A stretch of DNA of 64,000 bases, taken from assembly GCA_034509755.1 (NCBI GenBank), contig CM067556.1, positions 37,990,045-38,054,044 of the forward strand. Direction: 5' to 3'. The notes below the pieces were generated by a model that was not told the origin of the DNA, made no database searches, and was given only the letters and a program-made list of their open reading frames with translations. Source of the DNA: Anisodus tanguticus. Lineage: Eukaryota; Streptophyta; Magnoliopsida; Solanales; Solanaceae. Every line of letters starts with the position of its first letter. The first letter of the stretch is position 1. Below, piece after piece: positions 21,482 to 31,588 of this stretch. A program made the translations under genes and the position numbers.

Positions 21482-23151
21482 TCAGAAGTAGTCAAATGGC
21501 GCCGTTTGCTGCCTGACACCCCTCTGAGACTGGCACGGGGGTGCTGTGGGTGGCGTCACTGATCGTATGAGCGCAAAATTCAATCCCTTGAAAAACGGGT
21601 GGGTCTTGACATCAGCCGCCCCGCGTTTGGACCCGAGTCTCCTATTCGGATCCTTGTTCAACAGTCCAGATATCAAGTCTCGCGCGTGCATTTCGCTGGT
21701 TGTAGCAGGAGCGTAGGTTGGGAAAGTCAATGGCTTCTTCACGATGTTCCGCAGCGTAGCTTCGTTGGATGCACCAGCAAATGGCGTCCTCCCGTAGATC
21801 ATTTCGTATATGAAGATACCCAGGGCCCACCAGTCCACCGCATTGCCGTGGGACCGCCCAGATGCCACCTCATGTGCCACGTACTCGTGGGTACCCACAA
21901 ACGAACATGACCGGGCAGTGACCGGTTCAGCTACAAACAACCGGTTGGTTGAGAAGGATTGTATCTTTTTTGACCGAAACAGCCGTTTGGATATGCAGAA
22001 GAAAGGAGCAGGAGGTGAAGTTGACGACTCGTATGAAAAGTCAGGTGATTCAACGGCTGCAATTGAGTCTGAGCATAGGGATAAATCGAAATCCGTGAGC
22101 ATAATGTGACCGTCCGATCTAACCAACACATTTTCTGGCTTCAAGTCTCTGTAAATTATCCCCAACATATGGAGATATTCTAGTGCTACCAAAACCTCAG
22201 CTGCATAAAACCTGGAGAAAATGAAGAAATTAAAATTTCATTATATCGAGAAATTAACTTAACTAGTAATCAGAGAACACATTTTGAGAAAAGCCATTTT
22301 GATAAGATAAGGGAAAAGACCCTGATTTAGTAAGTTCCCGATGGAGATTTGAAAGAAATGACCGAAAACAAGGAAAACCCAAAAGGGGAAATCTTCACTA
22401 ATGGAAAAGTGTGGCTAAAAGTTGACTGATATTCAGCGGAGAATGTAAATATAATGCAGAATGAAACAAAAAGGATAAAGAAATCCCACAAGTTGAAAAG
22501 TCCTTTTTGACATAAACGAAGAAAGTAAAAACAACAATCTACTGGCAGGTATCAGTTCTATTTAGTCATCCGAATAATATATGATAGAATGTATGTATAG
22601 TCCGATTCGTACCTAGATGTGGGGAGAGAAAAGCGTTTATGGGGTTGTTTATGTCTAAGGGAATGCAAATCACCACCAGAGCAGTACTCCATAACAACGC
22701 AACAGAAATGTGAAGCTTCAAACTCAGCATAAAGAGTAGGCAAAAATGGATGGTCCAGCATTTTCATTATTTTCCTTTCCGTTTCAGCTCTCTGAATCTT
22801 CTTCTTCAAAGCCAACACCTCATTGTCCACCACCTTCATCGCGTAGAGCCGCCCTTCGGCGTTGCGGAGCCTGCAGAGGTATACTCTCCCGATATCTCCG
22901 CTGCCGATCTGCCGGACCAAACTGAAATCCCTAAAACACAACCCTTTTCCCACCGAACGTATCGCCTGAAAACATGAATCCGACGACCGGTGAGGCTTCA
23001 ACGTCGGATTCTGCTCCGGTGAACTCGTCGTCGGGAGCTCGAATGATAACCGACTAAAACTTGTGCTATGACTGTAATCACTGCTCGTACTCATCGATAT
23101 TTTCGAGCCCCTTCCGCCGAAACTATTCGGGTAACCAAATATATCTGACAT
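21482..23151 (-). CDS. PID: PINOID-like AGC-VIII serine/threonine kinase (two exons)
   Basis: Exon 1 is 23151-22613 and exon 2 is 22211-21482. The 401-bp intron starts GT (22612) and ends AG (22212), with Arg180 split across it; the protein has 422 residues. PID phosphorylates the PIN auxin-efflux loop at the plasma membrane and so sets auxin flow in organ formation. Visible motifs: glycine loop GSGDIGRVY (83-91), AMK Lys106, αC Glu125, YRDLKPEN (200-207), the AGC-VIII hallmark DFD (220-222), an insertion of about 55 residues, activation-loop Ser281/Ser283, and the C-terminal FDYF (419-422) thought to bind PDK1. The N-terminal 'SFSRLSFELP' and 'LKPHRSSDS' blocks and the DLHSLRHKQPHKRFSL stretch favour PID over WAG1/2. 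One oddity: subdomain VIII reads AHE (292-294) instead of APE. Otherwise intact; no neighbour in an operon sense. Confidence 0.93.
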
Positions 23152-23167
23152 ACTCGATCCACCAGTC

Positions 23168-23173
23168 TTACAT
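23168..23173 (-). promoter_or_regulatory. AUG-UAA start-stop element 16 nt before the PID start
   Basis: The minus strand reads ATGTAA, a start codon followed at once by a stop, ending 16 nt upstream of the main ATG. Another, ATGTGA, lies at 23307-23302. Such minimal uORFs can stall or reduce initiation in plant leaders. Whether both are transcribed depends on the transcription start, which I place near 23305 from the TATA box. Confidence 0.5.
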
Positions 23174-23333
23174 ATATAGTTGTTGGTGATTGCAACTTGA
23201 GAATCAGTCAGATGCAGAATTTTTGTGAGATAAACAGTGAAAGCGAGATTAGAGGAATCAAAGACTTACTAGAGGTGAAAATTGAAACCAAGTCAAATGT
23301 TTCACATTCGAGAAAGAAGAATCCTAATACAAC

Positions 23334-23341
23334 TATATAAA
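23334..23341 (-). promoter_or_regulatory. Probable TATA box of the PID-like gene
   Basis: The minus strand reads CTTTATATAG at this point, about 185 nt upstream of the ATG, which would give a leader of about 150 nt. A second TATATA word at 23170-23180 is too close to the ATG to serve. Confidence 0.55.
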
Positions 23342-23561
23342 GAAAATAATTGAGAGAATTTATTTTTTATAAAAATAAAAACAATTCCGTACAGAAAGTG
23401 AAATGTGATTTTTTTCTTTCTTTCTGTACTTTGTGTTGGCTATGTTTTTTATGGCTATCTAGGGAGGTTTTGTAGAGAAGGCGATGGTGGTTGTGATTAT
23501 TTAAGCTACAATGGTACGGAGTTTTTACTTTTTACCAAGTTCTTTAGACTGTGGGGGTTGA

Positions 23562-23655
23562 CACGTGTGTTACTGCATGGCACGTGCGATGAGGTTTGGC
23601 TGACGTTAGCATCTCGGCACGTGTGGAAAAGGTGGTCTGTGGAAATTAGCACGTG
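23562..23655. promoter_or_regulatory. Cluster of four G-boxes upstream of the PID-like gene
   Basis: Perfect CACGTG palindromes lie at 23562, 23581, 23618 and 23650, plus TGACGTTA at 23601, all within 94 bp and 411-504 bp upstream of the ATG. CACGTG binds bHLH and bZIP factors; TGACG binds TGA bZIPs. In Arabidopsis, PID is reported as a target of bHLH factors such as SPATULA and INDEHISCENT, so the cluster is plausible as a control region. That link is inference here. Confidence 0.65.
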
Positions 23656-23659
23656 GCTA

Positions 23660-25028
23660 ATGGGTTGAATTGCTTTTGCTCGTAAACAAACTTCAGACAG
23701 AACGTACAGTACGCATGGTGTTGGACTTTGGATTTCGAGAGCTGCAAAATATTTCACCCTTTAACTGACCCAATATGTTACTTAACTTCTTTAATTTTTT
23801 TTTAAATTTCTCATCTCTTATCTGATAATTGGATTAGAGCTCGATTGTATTCGAATTCGTGTTGGGTAACACTTATTTGGGAGAAATGCCTCCTATTAAG
23901 TATTTTTTTTATATTCAAAATTTGAACCAGGGACCTTTGATTGAAGATGAAGTTATCTCATCTACTGCACCACATGCTTCAGTGATCTTCTTTGATCTAT
24001 ACGTTTACGAGCCAATCGATTACACAAATGCGCTATTCTTTTTGAAATTTTGATTAGTTGTCAATAGTTTTCAATTTGCAAGCTCCTTTCTACATCAAGA
24101 TCTGGCCCTTCCCCAAGGTAGGTAGGTTTATCCTCACTAGATCGACTCCGGCTATGGTGTGATTCCTGGCATATGTACACCACAGTAGCTAAGGCAACCC
24201 CGCTTTCGTCTCTCAGTGTCAGTGTCAGCCCAGCAGAGTGTTTTCGCTGTTGGTGTTCTTTTCGATCTCTACGATTTCACCGCTCCACCGGAAATTCTCT
24301 ATGCCCCTACCGTACTCCAGCTTGGTAGTTTCCATCGCCTGTCCAGGGTGGGGACCTTTCATTTTCCACATTACGGCTTTTTTTGCTTCTTTGTCAAGCT
24401 TTCGAGCAGCTCTTTCAACTGTCGCCTAATCCCCCAACATGCTGAAGAACCGAGAGCTGTCTAGGGACTGCCGGAGGGAGCTTGAAACTAGAAAGAAGAT
24501 AGACTTTGTTTAATTTTAAGAAAAACATTGATATCCGAAAAAAATTGCAAGCATATTAACTACAATCATCAAATACTTATATCATGTTATCAATATAAAT
24601 CAAACACCATAATTCACACAATATTTTGCACCCGAATTGCACCTTACTATTTCTTTTTTGTTCATTTAGTACTTCTACCCCATTTTATTGAACAAACTTA
24701 CCTATATAGTTTGTATTAACAAAATTAACATCTTTCTGTAAACTATTTAATTTTACATCTTTATAGTATTATTAGGAGTCGTTTTGTTTGTGAATAAGTT
24801 ATACTAAAATTATAATATGAGTATTATAATGTCGGATTAAATAATGATGATATTATTTAGTGGACATATTTTTAGTGGTAAATATCTGGTTCATTGCATT
24901 AAATATGAAATATATTTTTGCAATATAAATCATGTGTTTGGTTTCGGACTAGATAAACATGAATATATTTTATTTTCAATTTTAACTTTGATTCTTTTAA
25001 AAGGGTTTTGAAAGAATAATTTTGGATA
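23660..25028. other. Intergenic DNA between the PID promoter and the copia element
   Basis: Mostly AT-rich with no confident gene. At 23915-23980 there is a tRNA-like/B-box-like word (TTTGAACCAGGGACCTTTG) followed by 'ctgcaccac', a combination common in short plant repeats. At 24190-24510 a block with more G and C holds a 24-codon ORF (24439-24513, MLKNRELSRDCRRELETRKK...). Its codon use looks gene-like, but I could not match it to a family. The 63-87 residue ORFs at 23405 and 24216 lack features. Confidence 0.45.
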
Positions 25029-25239
25029 TGATACAATATATGTATATATGTGCCGTGTATATTGGTACCGTATACATATATATTCTCTTACCATATTATT
25101 AGAATTCTTGTACATGTGTAATTATGGTAGTAGTCTTGTATTAGAAAAAGGTAGATTTAATTTTCATAATTAAATATTGTATATCATGTATATAAACCTT
25201 GGACATTAATGAAAATAATCAAGGAATTATTATCTTTTA
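25029..25239 (+). repeat. 5' LTR of the Ale-like copia element
   Basis: Starts TGATACAATATATG and ends at TATCTTTTA, immediately followed by the primer-binding site. It closely matches 29505-29742 apart from a short insertion in the latter. Confidence 0.92.
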
Positions 25240-25251
25240 TGGTATCAGATG
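25240..25251 (+). other. Primer-binding site (tRNA-iMet type)
   Basis: TGGTATCAGATG, 11 of 12 bases to TGGTATCAGAGC, with no gap after the LTR. Confidence 0.85.
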
Positions 25252-25385
25252 TCTAGGGCAAACTTTTCCTTCTCCAAAACAAACTTCTGTCGCCCTACTC
25301 GGAACATTCCTCTCGGCCGCCGGCCGACACCTCCCTCTCCTTTCGAATTTCCCAAAATCCTTAATTCTCATTCTGTTCTTCAATC

Positions 25386-26035
25386 ATGTCTACCACAAAG
25401 AACACCTTTCATCCTGCCTTTACAGTCTCCAATATCAAAAACAACATTCCTATTATTCTTGAGATGGTCAACGTCCAATACGCGACGTGGGAAGAACTGT
25501 TTAATATTCACGCTTGGCACCCGACACCACGGCAATGGAAGCTTGGAATAGATTGTGTGATTTATTCCAAGATAACAAGAATTCTCGTGCCATGACCCTT
25601 GAGCAGGAATTCTCCCATATAAATATGGAGGATTTTCTGAATGCGTCCGCCTATTGTCGACTGCTCAAGGAGTTGTTGGATCAACTCAACTTTGGAGCGC
25701 CCGTCACGAATGATCGTCTCGTTCTTCATATGGTTGTAGGCCTCTCTGAGGCGTATAATGGGGTTGGCACTCTTATTCGCCAAAGCAATTTTCTTACACC
25801 GTTCTATTAGGCACGTTTCATGCTTACATTAGAAAGAGCAGGATTGACTAAAAATGCGGCTACCGGAGTCAATTCTGTCATGATGGTGGCCACATCCTGC
25901 AAAACTGATGACTCTCAATCGTTTTTTGAAAATTATGGTCAAAATCGTAACGACGGGGGTGGCAAAAAGGGTCAAAACCATGGGAAATATTATGGTGGCG
26001 GTGGCAAGAGTGGCAGTGGCGGCAGTGGCGGATGA
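25386..26035 (+). pseudogene. Copia gag pseudogene
   Basis: The frame from ATG 25386 encodes 'FTVSNIKNNIPIILEMVNVQ' and 'YATWEELFNIHAW', the N-terminal UBN2-type copia gag. A deletion then shifts the frame near 25515-25560; the remainder 'STAMEAWNRLCDLFQDNK', 'ALTLEQEFSH'-like and 'LDQLNFGAPVTNDRLVLHMV' is in the 25514 frame. After a TAG at about 25808 the tail becomes Gly/Lys-rich (GGGGKSGSGGSGG), and I see no CCHC knuckle. Confidence 0.88.
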
Positions 26036-26289
26036 ACAACCAGTGGCGGCCAGTAGGGTGGCGGGCCACTGAACCCGTGGCAGCAGGCCTGGGCCGCAAG
26101 GCAGTCGCCCTAGGCCATGCCTTGGGCCAACATGCAGTGTCCCATGCCACCCTGCCGCTTTCCTTTAGCATCTTGGGTCAAGCCACTGGCCAGGAGCAAC
26201 CTAGGCCGAGGGGAAATTTTGCCTAACGGTAGGCTGGCCTGCTTGGGCCTCGGCCTCAGCAGGCCTTCTGCTGCGAGCCCAGCTACAAC

Positions 26290-26720
26290 TCTGAGTTCCA
26301 CGGATATCGAGAAAGTGATGTATACACTTGGATTAAATTCTTCAGATACAAATTGGTACATGGACACCAGTGCTACTTCTCACGTGACATCCGCACTAGG
26401 TAATATCTCGTCTTATTTCAATTTGAGCAAAAATTGTGGCATAATTGTTGGTAATGGTAATTCAATTCCAATTCATGGTTATGGTCACACAAATTTATCT
26501 CCTCCCGAACCCACCTTTAGCCTTGAAAAATATCCTTAATGCTCCTCAATTAATTAAGAATTTGGTGTATGTTAAAAAATTTACAACTAATAATCGGGTT
26601 TCTGTTGACTTTGATCCTTTTGGATTTTATGTGAAGGATTTCACGACAGGGATACCTCTAATGAGATGTGATAATCGGGGCTACCTCTATCCCATCACCA
26701 CCACTAAATAAGCCACACCG
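26290..26720 (+). pseudogene. Copia protease and pre-integrase linker
   Basis: NWYMDTSATSHVT at about 26352-26390 is the copia active-site block, where the family has D-T/S-G-A; the Gly has become Ser, which should abolish catalysis. After a frameshift near 26520 the segment 'VKKFTTNNRVSVDFDPFGFYVKD' follows, the usual stretch between protease and the gag-pre-integrase domain. Confidence 0.87.
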
Positions 26721-26723
26721 TCA

Positions 26724-27660
26724 ATGTTTGTCGGTTTAGCACCTTCCTTATGGCATGCGCGTTTGGGTCATCCGGGAGCATCTATTCTTTCCTCTCTTAA
26801 AAATAATAATTTTATTGAGTGTAATAGTAGGCGTAGTACTAATATTTTTCCTTCTTGCCCGCTTGGAAAACATGTTAAATTACCTTTTATAGCCTCCAAT
26901 TCTAATACTTTGTTGTCATTTGATATTATTCATAGTGATTTGTGGACATCTCATGTTTTGAGCTTTTTGAGCCACCGTTGTTATATTTTATTTTTGGATA
27001 ATTATTCTAATTATTTTGTGGACCTTTCCGTTATCTAAAAAGTGTCAAGTTTTTTCCACATTCCTACCATTTAGAGCATTCATCCGTACCCAATTTGAAC
27101 AGAAAATTAAAAATATTCAATGTGATAATGGAAGGAAATTTGATAATGGGTCTTTTCAAGAATTTGTAAGGTTAATGGCATGTCATATCTTTTCGGTTTT
27201 CTAGTCCTCATACGTCCTCACAAAATAGGAAAGCCGAAAGAAAAAATTGTACCGTTAATAACATTGTTCAGACATTACTAGCACATGCTTCATTACCACC
27301 TTTATTTGGGAATCATGCATTACAAATGACTACTTACCTTCTTAACATACTCCCTAGCAAAGGATTAGCATACCAATCTCCCCTAAAAATTCTTTATCAT
27401 AAAGATCCTTCGTATTCTCATCTTAGGGTGTTTGAGTGTTTATGCTATCCTCTTTTTCCATCCACTACAATTAACAAACTTCAAGCCCGTTTTACTCGCT
27501 TGTGTGTTTTTGGGTTATACGTCTAACCATAGTAGTTATAAATATTTTGATTTATTCTCTAATAAAATTATAATTAGTCGTCATTTCATTTTTGATGAAA
27601 CCCAATTTCCGTTTGCTAAATTGTGTAATTTCGTGTCTAATTCTTATAACTTTTTAGATG
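26724..27660 (+). pseudogene. Copia gag-pre-integrase and integrase
   Basis: LWHARLGHPGASILSSL (26748-26800) opens the HHCC zinc region; 'CPLGKHVKLPF' holds one of its cysteines. The core begins with 'SFDIIHSDLWTS' (first catalytic Asp) and the second Asp is in 'IQCDNGRKFDN' (27118-27150). A frameshift at about 27195 damages the Glu block. The C-terminal module 'LPSKGLAYQSPLKILYHKDPSYSHLRVFEC' ends near 27520. Confidence 0.88.
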
Positions 27661-28059
27661 ATGGATTCTCACCGAATGTGGTCCACCATTTGGTCCGATC
27701 TGCACCTCGGGATTTGGATCAGCAGACCCGTGACTAATTTCAGCATGCTGGCCCAACTTCCAACCTTCACCCAATTCTGCCAGCAGGACCACTACCTGCT
27801 AGCCCATCTGCGTCGTCACAGCCAGCAGGCCTATTGCCTGCTAGCCCAGTTTCCATCCTGTGGTCCTCTTGGCCACCAGGCCCACCGTTTGCTGGCCTAA
27901 CCCGTGACCCACCTCTCGGTACAGTCAGTTCTGACGTCCATACACTGACCCAAGTCAGGCCCACTTCTATTCTGAGTCAAGGACCCGTTACTCGTAGCCA
28001 ACAATGTATTTTTAAATTAAAACGACATTTTAATTTCAATTCTAATGTCACTAAACCAC

Positions 28060-28840
28060 CCCTACCACGTAACTCAGTGTCTACCCATCATGATCCGAAT
28101 TGGAAAATGGCCATAGATGATGAATATAATGCTCTTATTGAAAATAAGATGTGGGAGTTGGTGCCCCATCCGCCTGGTATTAATGTGATTCGTTCTATGT
28201 GGATTTTTACTCAAAAGAAAAAATTTGATGGTTGTTTTGAGAGGCATAAGGCCGGACTTGTAGGTGATGGCAAAAATCAGTAAGTTGGCGTGGATTGTGA
28301 AGAGACATTTAGTCCGGTGGTCAAACATGCAACTATTCGCACTGTTCTCAGTCTGGCTCTCTCCAAAGCTTGGACTATTCATCAACTGGATGTGAAAAAT
28401 ACGTTCTTACACGGTGATCTCAATGATACAGTATACATGCATCAACCCTTGGGTTTCAGGGACCCCGATCATCCTAACCATGTCTGTTTGCTGAAGAAGT
28501 CCTTGTATGGGCTGAAACAGGCCCCTCGGGTCTAGTATAAAAGGTTTGCAGATTATGTGTCTAATATTGTATTTTCTCACAGCAGGTCTGATCATTCTCT
28601 ATTCATCTATCGTCATGGTACTTCTCTGGCATATATTATGTTATATATGGATGATATTATATTCACTATCTCTTCTGATAAACTACGCAAGTCTATCATG
28701 TCCCTTCTCAGCTCCGAATTTGCTATGAAAGTCTTGTGGCCTTTGAGTTATTTTTTGGATATAGTTGTAACTCGTCATGCAGGTGGTCTATTTTTATCGT
28801 AGAGGAAGTATGCGGCTGAGATTATAGAACGGGCTGACAT
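28060..28840 (+). pseudogene. Copia reverse transcriptase
   Basis: The RT begins at 'HHDPNWKMAIDDEYNALIEN' (about 28085). Blocks: 'WIFTQKKKFDG', a TAA at 28279, 'CEETFSPVVKHATIRTVL', 'HQLDVKNTFLHGDL' with the first catalytic Asp (usually DVKNAFLHG), 'LKKSLYGLKQAPR' and YMDDII at about 28648-28665. YMDD is intact. A TAG at 28534 and frame shifts before and after the catalytic loop disable it. Confidence 0.92.
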
Positions 28841-29500
28841 GTCATCCTGTAAGTCCTCTCCTACTCCGGTTGACACCAAATCAAAGTTAAGTGCTAATTC
28901 TAGCACACCTTACGAGGATCCCTCCCACTATCGCAGTATTGCAGGGGATCTTCAGTATCTTACCTTCACGAGGCCCGATATTACTTATGAAGTGCAGCAG
29001 GTGTGTTTATTTATGCATGATCCGAGGGACGAACACATGCACACTCTCAAACGCATTGTGTGTTACATTCAGGGCACTCTTGATTAAGGTTTGCACTTAT
29101 ATCCATTCTCCGTATCTACTCTCGGGTCTTATACATTTGATGATTGGGGTGGATGTTCAGATACCATATGTTCGACATCTAGTTATTATATATTTCTTGG
29201 TGATAACTTGGTCTCTTGGTCGGCTAAACGTCAGGCTACTTTATCGCAATCCAGTGCGGTGACCGAGTATCGAGGGGTAGCCAATGTGGTGTCTGAGTCC
29301 TGTTAGATGCGTAATCTCTTATTAGAGCTTCACTTTCCTATTCAGAAAGCTACATTGGTCTACTGCGATAATGTTAGTGCGGTATATCTCTCTGGGAATC
29401 CTGTCCAACATCAGCGCACTAAACATATCGAGATGGATATTCACTTTGATGATTTTAGGGACGGTCTCAGTGTACGACAACCGCCCACCATGACTGCGGG
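28840..29500 (+). pseudogene. Copia RNase H
   Basis: 'SPTPVDTKSKLSANSS' and 'DPSHYRSIAGDLQYLTFTRPDI' lead into the RNase H, with 'SYTFDDWGGCSD' (usually 'YSDADWAGC'), 'VSWSAKRQATLSQSSAVTEYR' and 'VYCDNVSAVYLSGNPVQHQRTKHIE'. The end 'DIHFDDFRD' is at about 29455. Stops at 29085 and 29306 are in otherwise well-kept sequence. Confidence 0.9.
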
Positions 29501-29504
29501 GGTG

Positions 29505-29742
29505 TGATAGAATATATGTATATATGTGTCGTGTATATTGGTACCGTAAACACATATATTCTCTTACCATATTATTAGAATTCTTGTACATATGTAATTA
29601 TGGTAGTAGTCTTGTATTAGGAAAATGTAGTAGTCTTGTAATATTATGAAAAGATAGATTTAATTTTTATAATTAAATATTGTATATCATGTATATAAAC
29701 CTTGGACATTAATAAAAATAATCAAGGAATTATTCTCTTTTA
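29505..29742 (+). repeat. 3' LTR of the Ale-like copia element
   Basis: Preceded by a purine-rich tract (GCGGGGGTG). It matches the 5' LTR but has about 27 extra bases near 29620-29650 that repeat 'gtagtagtcttgta', and roughly ten point differences. Confidence 0.92.
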
Positions 29743-30927
29743 GGATAGAATATCTTTAATTTATCATTTGTCATTTTATTTCGGAGTTAGTAACCATGAG
29801 ATTGTTATTCCATATTGAGAATTTAATAAAAATAATATCATTATTATGATATAAATAATTTCATCATTGCTTATATTGAGAAATAAAAAAATTAACCAAA
29901 TGCGAGATAAAATAATTTCATGTTTTACCCTATGATTATTATTTTTACTGCAATACAACTTTAATTACTCTGTACTAAAAATAGGTCTCGAATCTATCCA
30001 GTTGTATCAAGGTGGACAATTACCCTTATGGACTAACAACCCTCATTTTATTTACTTCTTTTAAATTTTAATTAGTATCTTAGCCCAAATTATATGGCCA
30101 TATGTATAGCGTCTCCAAAAAAAATTAAATTTAAGCTTAATAGTTAAAGGGCCTAGATAAGGTTGGGAATGCCGTTTTGCGTTCCAAAGGGATTATTTAT
30201 TATTTTAATATCCCCTAAGCATGATAGTAAGTATATGAGATGTATTAGCAGTGCTATATGATCTAAGGAGAGCACTCGGGCCTAGTCAAATTGAAAATTA
30301 CATAACAAACAAAAATTTCAAATAAGCATGCATAGCCCCAATTTTAAACGAACATAACTCCAATCTATAAAGAGTTATATTGTGCACTACATAGCAAATT
30401 AAATTCGTTTAAGTGTAGTTTTCAATATCATGAACTATTCACAATTCAAGCTATGAACAAAAATTATGATTGTTTAACCGGAAACTGCTCTATCATCTAC
30501 GCGCTCACATGTCAATGTGCAGTAAACCGAAGCCTACTTCCATTTCCGGCGTTCCGCTGCGCGTTCATTTGACCAGGTGCACTACAACGTACTTGGGAGA
30601 GTTACAAATACAACCAAGTCAGGGTAAGAGAGTGTAAACTCATTCTTTTAAGCTACGACATTATTCTAATAAAGGAAATTCAGCCAAGACATCACTCCCA
30701 TGAATTAAGGTGATGATATTTTTTATGATATATTTCTTTCTCAAATCTTGTTGGACAAGAATACTCAAGAAAGTGATTTTCAAGATTTGTTTTCTTTGAG
30801 GTAATATCAACACCCAAATTTCATTTATTGTGGTCATTTGTGAAGATTAGATGTAATTATAATATTAATTACTTGGTGGTTAGAAGCTGAAGAATTTATG
30901 AAACCTAAAGTACCATTAATGGTGCTT
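29743..30927. other. AT-rich intergenic DNA
   Basis: No ORF with recognisable features on either strand, and no clear repeat boundary. Confidence 0.6.
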
Positions 30928-30946
30928 GATTGTTAGATGAAGAAAA

Positions 30947-31066
30947 AGCCGAAGGTCTATCGAAAACAGTATATCTATCCCACAAAAGGTAGAGATAAAG
31001 TCTACGTACGTTACACCCTCTCCAGATACCACTTTGTGGGATTACACCGTGTATGTTGTTGTTGTT
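30947..31066 (+). mobile_element. Au-type SINE (5'-truncated or short), with 19-bp target duplication
   Basis: The body contains 'ggtctatcgaaaacag', 'ggtagagataaagtctacgtac' and 'accactttgtgggattacac', then a (TTG)n tail, the diagnostic 3' part of the Au SINE known from Solanaceae and other plants. A 19-bp direct repeat beginning GATTGTTAGATG flanks it at 30928-30946 and 31067-31085. SINEs move by LINE enzymes in trans; none is present here. Confidence 0.92.
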
Positions 31067-31085
31067 GATTGTTAGATGAAGAAAA

Positions 31086-31588
31086 TGATGAATAATAATT
31101 GTGGGTTTTTTTAATATTGGACTTAAGCGGCTCAAATGGATGTAGTAACGCCACTCTTGATATTTCTAAAGCGATTCAACATAGTACCATATAAAGGTGT
31201 TAAATTTGGAAATTTCTAAAATTTAATTGACATTGTTATAATGCGTTGTTGATATATATATGAGTTCGTATATGTAGATTGAACGCGTTGAGTATCATTG
31301 GGATGATAGACACAACTTCTAACTAAAATAGTGCAACTTTGAGGTATGCCAAGCTTCTAGCTTCTTATGTATTTTCAAAATTAACTCTTGACTTCGAATA
31401 ACAATTCAAATGAGATTTCATGCACACGAGAGACATGCTTGCATCGTTTTCCCCTAGGTTGAGTTTAAATGATAAAAAGTAGAAATGGTTAAGTCTCGAA
31501 TATTATACAAAGTGCCTACAACCAAATCTTGTGTTGGTACACGACACGCTACAGATATTCAATACTTATCTTTAATTTGTTAATTAAT
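31086..31588. other. Intergenic DNA, no feature recognised
   Basis: AT-rich with a few inverted words; no ORF or repeat boundary. Confidence 0.5.

Larger units (their letters stand above)
25029..29742 (+). mobile_element. Complete but decayed Ty1/Copia retrotransposon (Ale-like), 4.7 kb
   Basis: It is bounded by 211- and 238-bp LTRs and flanked on both sides by GGATA (25024-25028 and 29743-29747), an exact 5-bp target duplication. Internal order is gag, protease, integrase, RT, RNase H, the copia order. Short LTRs and the small total size suggest the Ale/Retrofit group. All domains are crossed by frameshifts and stops, so mobility would need a partner element. Confidence 0.93.

Noticed and set aside
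21599..22109. Plus-strand ORFs across the kinase gene
   Set aside because: Shadows of the minus-strand exon 2, whose motifs are unmistakable.
22558..22612. Extension of kinase exon 1 into the intron (17 extra residues)
   Set aside because: A GT donor directly after Arg180 and an AG acceptor at 22212 restore the conserved FYAAEVLVALEYLH block; the extension has no counterpart in PID proteins.
23405..23668. 87-residue ORF upstream of the kinase gene
   Set aside because: Overlaps the G-box cluster; Phe/Cys/Trp-rich with no homology that I can see.
23915..23980. Possible tRNA gene or SINE B-box
   Set aside because: Only one box-like word; no cloverleaf, no A box and no tail or target duplication.
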